NCBI GenBank assembly: GCA_023430565.1
Contig: JAEZAD010000210.1
Span: forward strand, 1 to 64,000
From: Verrucomicrobiota bacterium
GTDB taxonomy: Bacteria > Verrucomicrobiota > Verrucomicrobiia > Opitutales > Opitutaceae
Reading direction: 5' to 3'
Length of the DNA: 64,000 nt
The position numbers were made by a program, and so were the translations under genes. This document shows positions 63,368-64,000 of this stretch, in pieces. The notes beneath the pieces were generated by a model. That model searched no databases. It had not been told where the DNA came from and was given only the letters and a program-made list of their open reading frames with translations. Numbering within the stretch: the stretch's first letter is position 1; each line of letters starts with the position of its first letter.

Positions 63368-64000
63368 GTGAATGCGTTTTCGTTTCGCCGCTCGTTCCTC
63401 GCCGCCATCGCTGGCTGTTCGATCGCCACCCTCGCCCCCTCCCAAATCACCTGGACCACCGTTTCCGGTGTCGGCACACCTCACGATCTTTCCGATGACG
63501 GCACCGTGATTGTCGGCTCGACGGCCGCTCGCGCCGTGCGGTGGACCGCTGCCACCGGCGCTGTTCTGCTTCCTTCAGGCAGCGAAGCGCTCGGCGTTTC
63601 CGCCGACGGCGCGGTCGTCGTCGGCAACAATCCCGTCGTTCCTTTTCGCTGGACCGAATCGGGCGGCATCACGCACCTCGCCCCCCCGCCCAACACCTAC
63701 GATTCGCGCGTGAAAGACCTCTCCGCCGATGGTTCCACCGCCGTCGGCTACGGCACGTATCGGGCCAACCCATCCTCGCTCGAAGCCATGCGCTGGGTCG
63801 GCACCGCCGCGCCCGAACCTCTCGGCCAACTCGGCGGCGGCCGCTACAGTCAGGCGACCGCCATCTCGGCCGACGGCTCGACGATCGTCGGCCACGCCTC
63901 CGACGCGTCGTTGCGCGCCCACGCGTTCCGCTGGACGGAAACAGAAGGCATGGTCGACCTCGGTCTCATGGGCGGCTACAACAGCCTCGCAACCGCCGTC
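63368..64000 (+). CDS. Exported HAF-repeat protein, 3' end beyond window
   Basis: At least 211 codons from GTG 63368, open to the right edge. ATG 63317 is also possible but would lengthen the leader. Signal peptide NAFSFRRSFLAAIAGCSIATLAP. Then repeated units of about 45 residues of type 'G-x-x-x-x-x-S-A-D-G-S-x-V-V-G...A-F-R-W-T...G-M-x-D-L-G', the HAF extracellular repeat, found in surface or autotransporter-like proteins. The C-rich codons match the left core flank, so it is likely core DNA beyond the island. Confidence 0.75.
   Translation, partial: MNAFSFRRSFLAAIAGCSIATLAPSQITWTTVSGVGTPHDLSDDGTVIVGSTAARAVRWTAATGAVLLPSGSEALGVSADGAVVVGNNPVVPFRWTESGGITHLAPPPNTYDSRVKDLSADGSTAVGYGTYRANPSSLEAMRWVGTAAPEPLGQLGGGRYSQATAISADGSTIVGHASDASLRAHAFRWTETEGMVDLGLMGGYNSLATAV

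Noticed and set aside
1..64000. CRISPR array
   Set aside because: No regularly spaced direct repeats were seen anywhere, and no Cas proteins are present.

Overview
The window looks like a chromosomal segment of a high-GC Verrucomicrobiota bacterium, probably Opitutaceae-like. This is an inference from the general character of the core genes and from an acidic 'E/D-rich + vLSaF' segment in the VWA protein, which resembles the N-termini of TonB-dependent receptors in that group. The core flanks are a methyltransferase (cut by the left edge), two GT39-type membrane glycosyltransferases, a type IV pilin-like protein, rsfS, nadD and tRNA-Leu on the left (1-6.6 kb), and an exported HAF-repeat protein on the right (63.37 kb to the edge).

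Between them, about 6.6-63.3 kb reads as one large accessory (defence-type) island. Its left edge lies at a tRNA-Leu(UAA) locus: the 5' half of one tRNA-Leu (6250-6290) is broken in the anticodon arm, and a complete but different tRNA-Leu(UAA) follows at 6505-6590. At the right edge lie two decayed C-terminal tails of large serine recombinases (58.4-58.8 and 62.9-63.2 kb). No intact integrase is visible.

Region by region: 6.7-10.6 kb holds orphan hypotheticals. 10.8-16.6 kb is a regulator/maintenance-like block: a transposase-type HTH protein, a MerR-like HTH protein, an XRE protein, an IrrE-like protein without its metal site, a ParB-like protein, a MobC-like protein and two unknowns, with recurrent GTAACnnnGTTAC palindromes and a 9-bp inverted repeat. 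16.7-39.5 kb is a long minus-strand array centred on a complete BREX locus (brxE-brxA-brxB-brxC-pglX-pglZ-brxL). The operon-like run begins with a PD-(D/E)XK protein, a zinc-ribbon protein and Vsr. It ends with a C5-cytosine methyltransferase, a thymidine-phosphorylase-like protein, a 1244-residue kinase/ATPase/Rossmannoid fusion and a candidate Mrr-type nuclease. A small HTH gene diverges from the array across an operator-like set of TTGTC/GACAA half-sites.

39.6-54.2 kb, plus strand, carries further defence or repair genes: a metallophosphoesterase with an MbcA-like tail, an SPL-type radical SAM protein, a class III nucleotidyl-cyclase-like protein, the Hen1-Pnkp RNA-repair pair, an AbiGi-like protein, a CbrC-family protein, a frameshifted suppressor-of-fused protein and an HNH nuclease. 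54.2-62.8 kb holds an SDR, a secreted VWA protein, and membrane or secreted TPR/HEAT-type proteins.

The most interesting candidate is the BREX array itself. It combines BrxE (described from type 6) with BrxL (type 1). The BrxL ends in an MIT_C (phospholipase-D-like) domain where a Lon-like domain is expected. Translationally coupled to it are a cytosine MTase, a phosphorylase-fold protein and a kinase-ATPase-CARF-like fusion that may form an undescribed accessory module. All calls are from reading sequence and motifs only; no database search was run.
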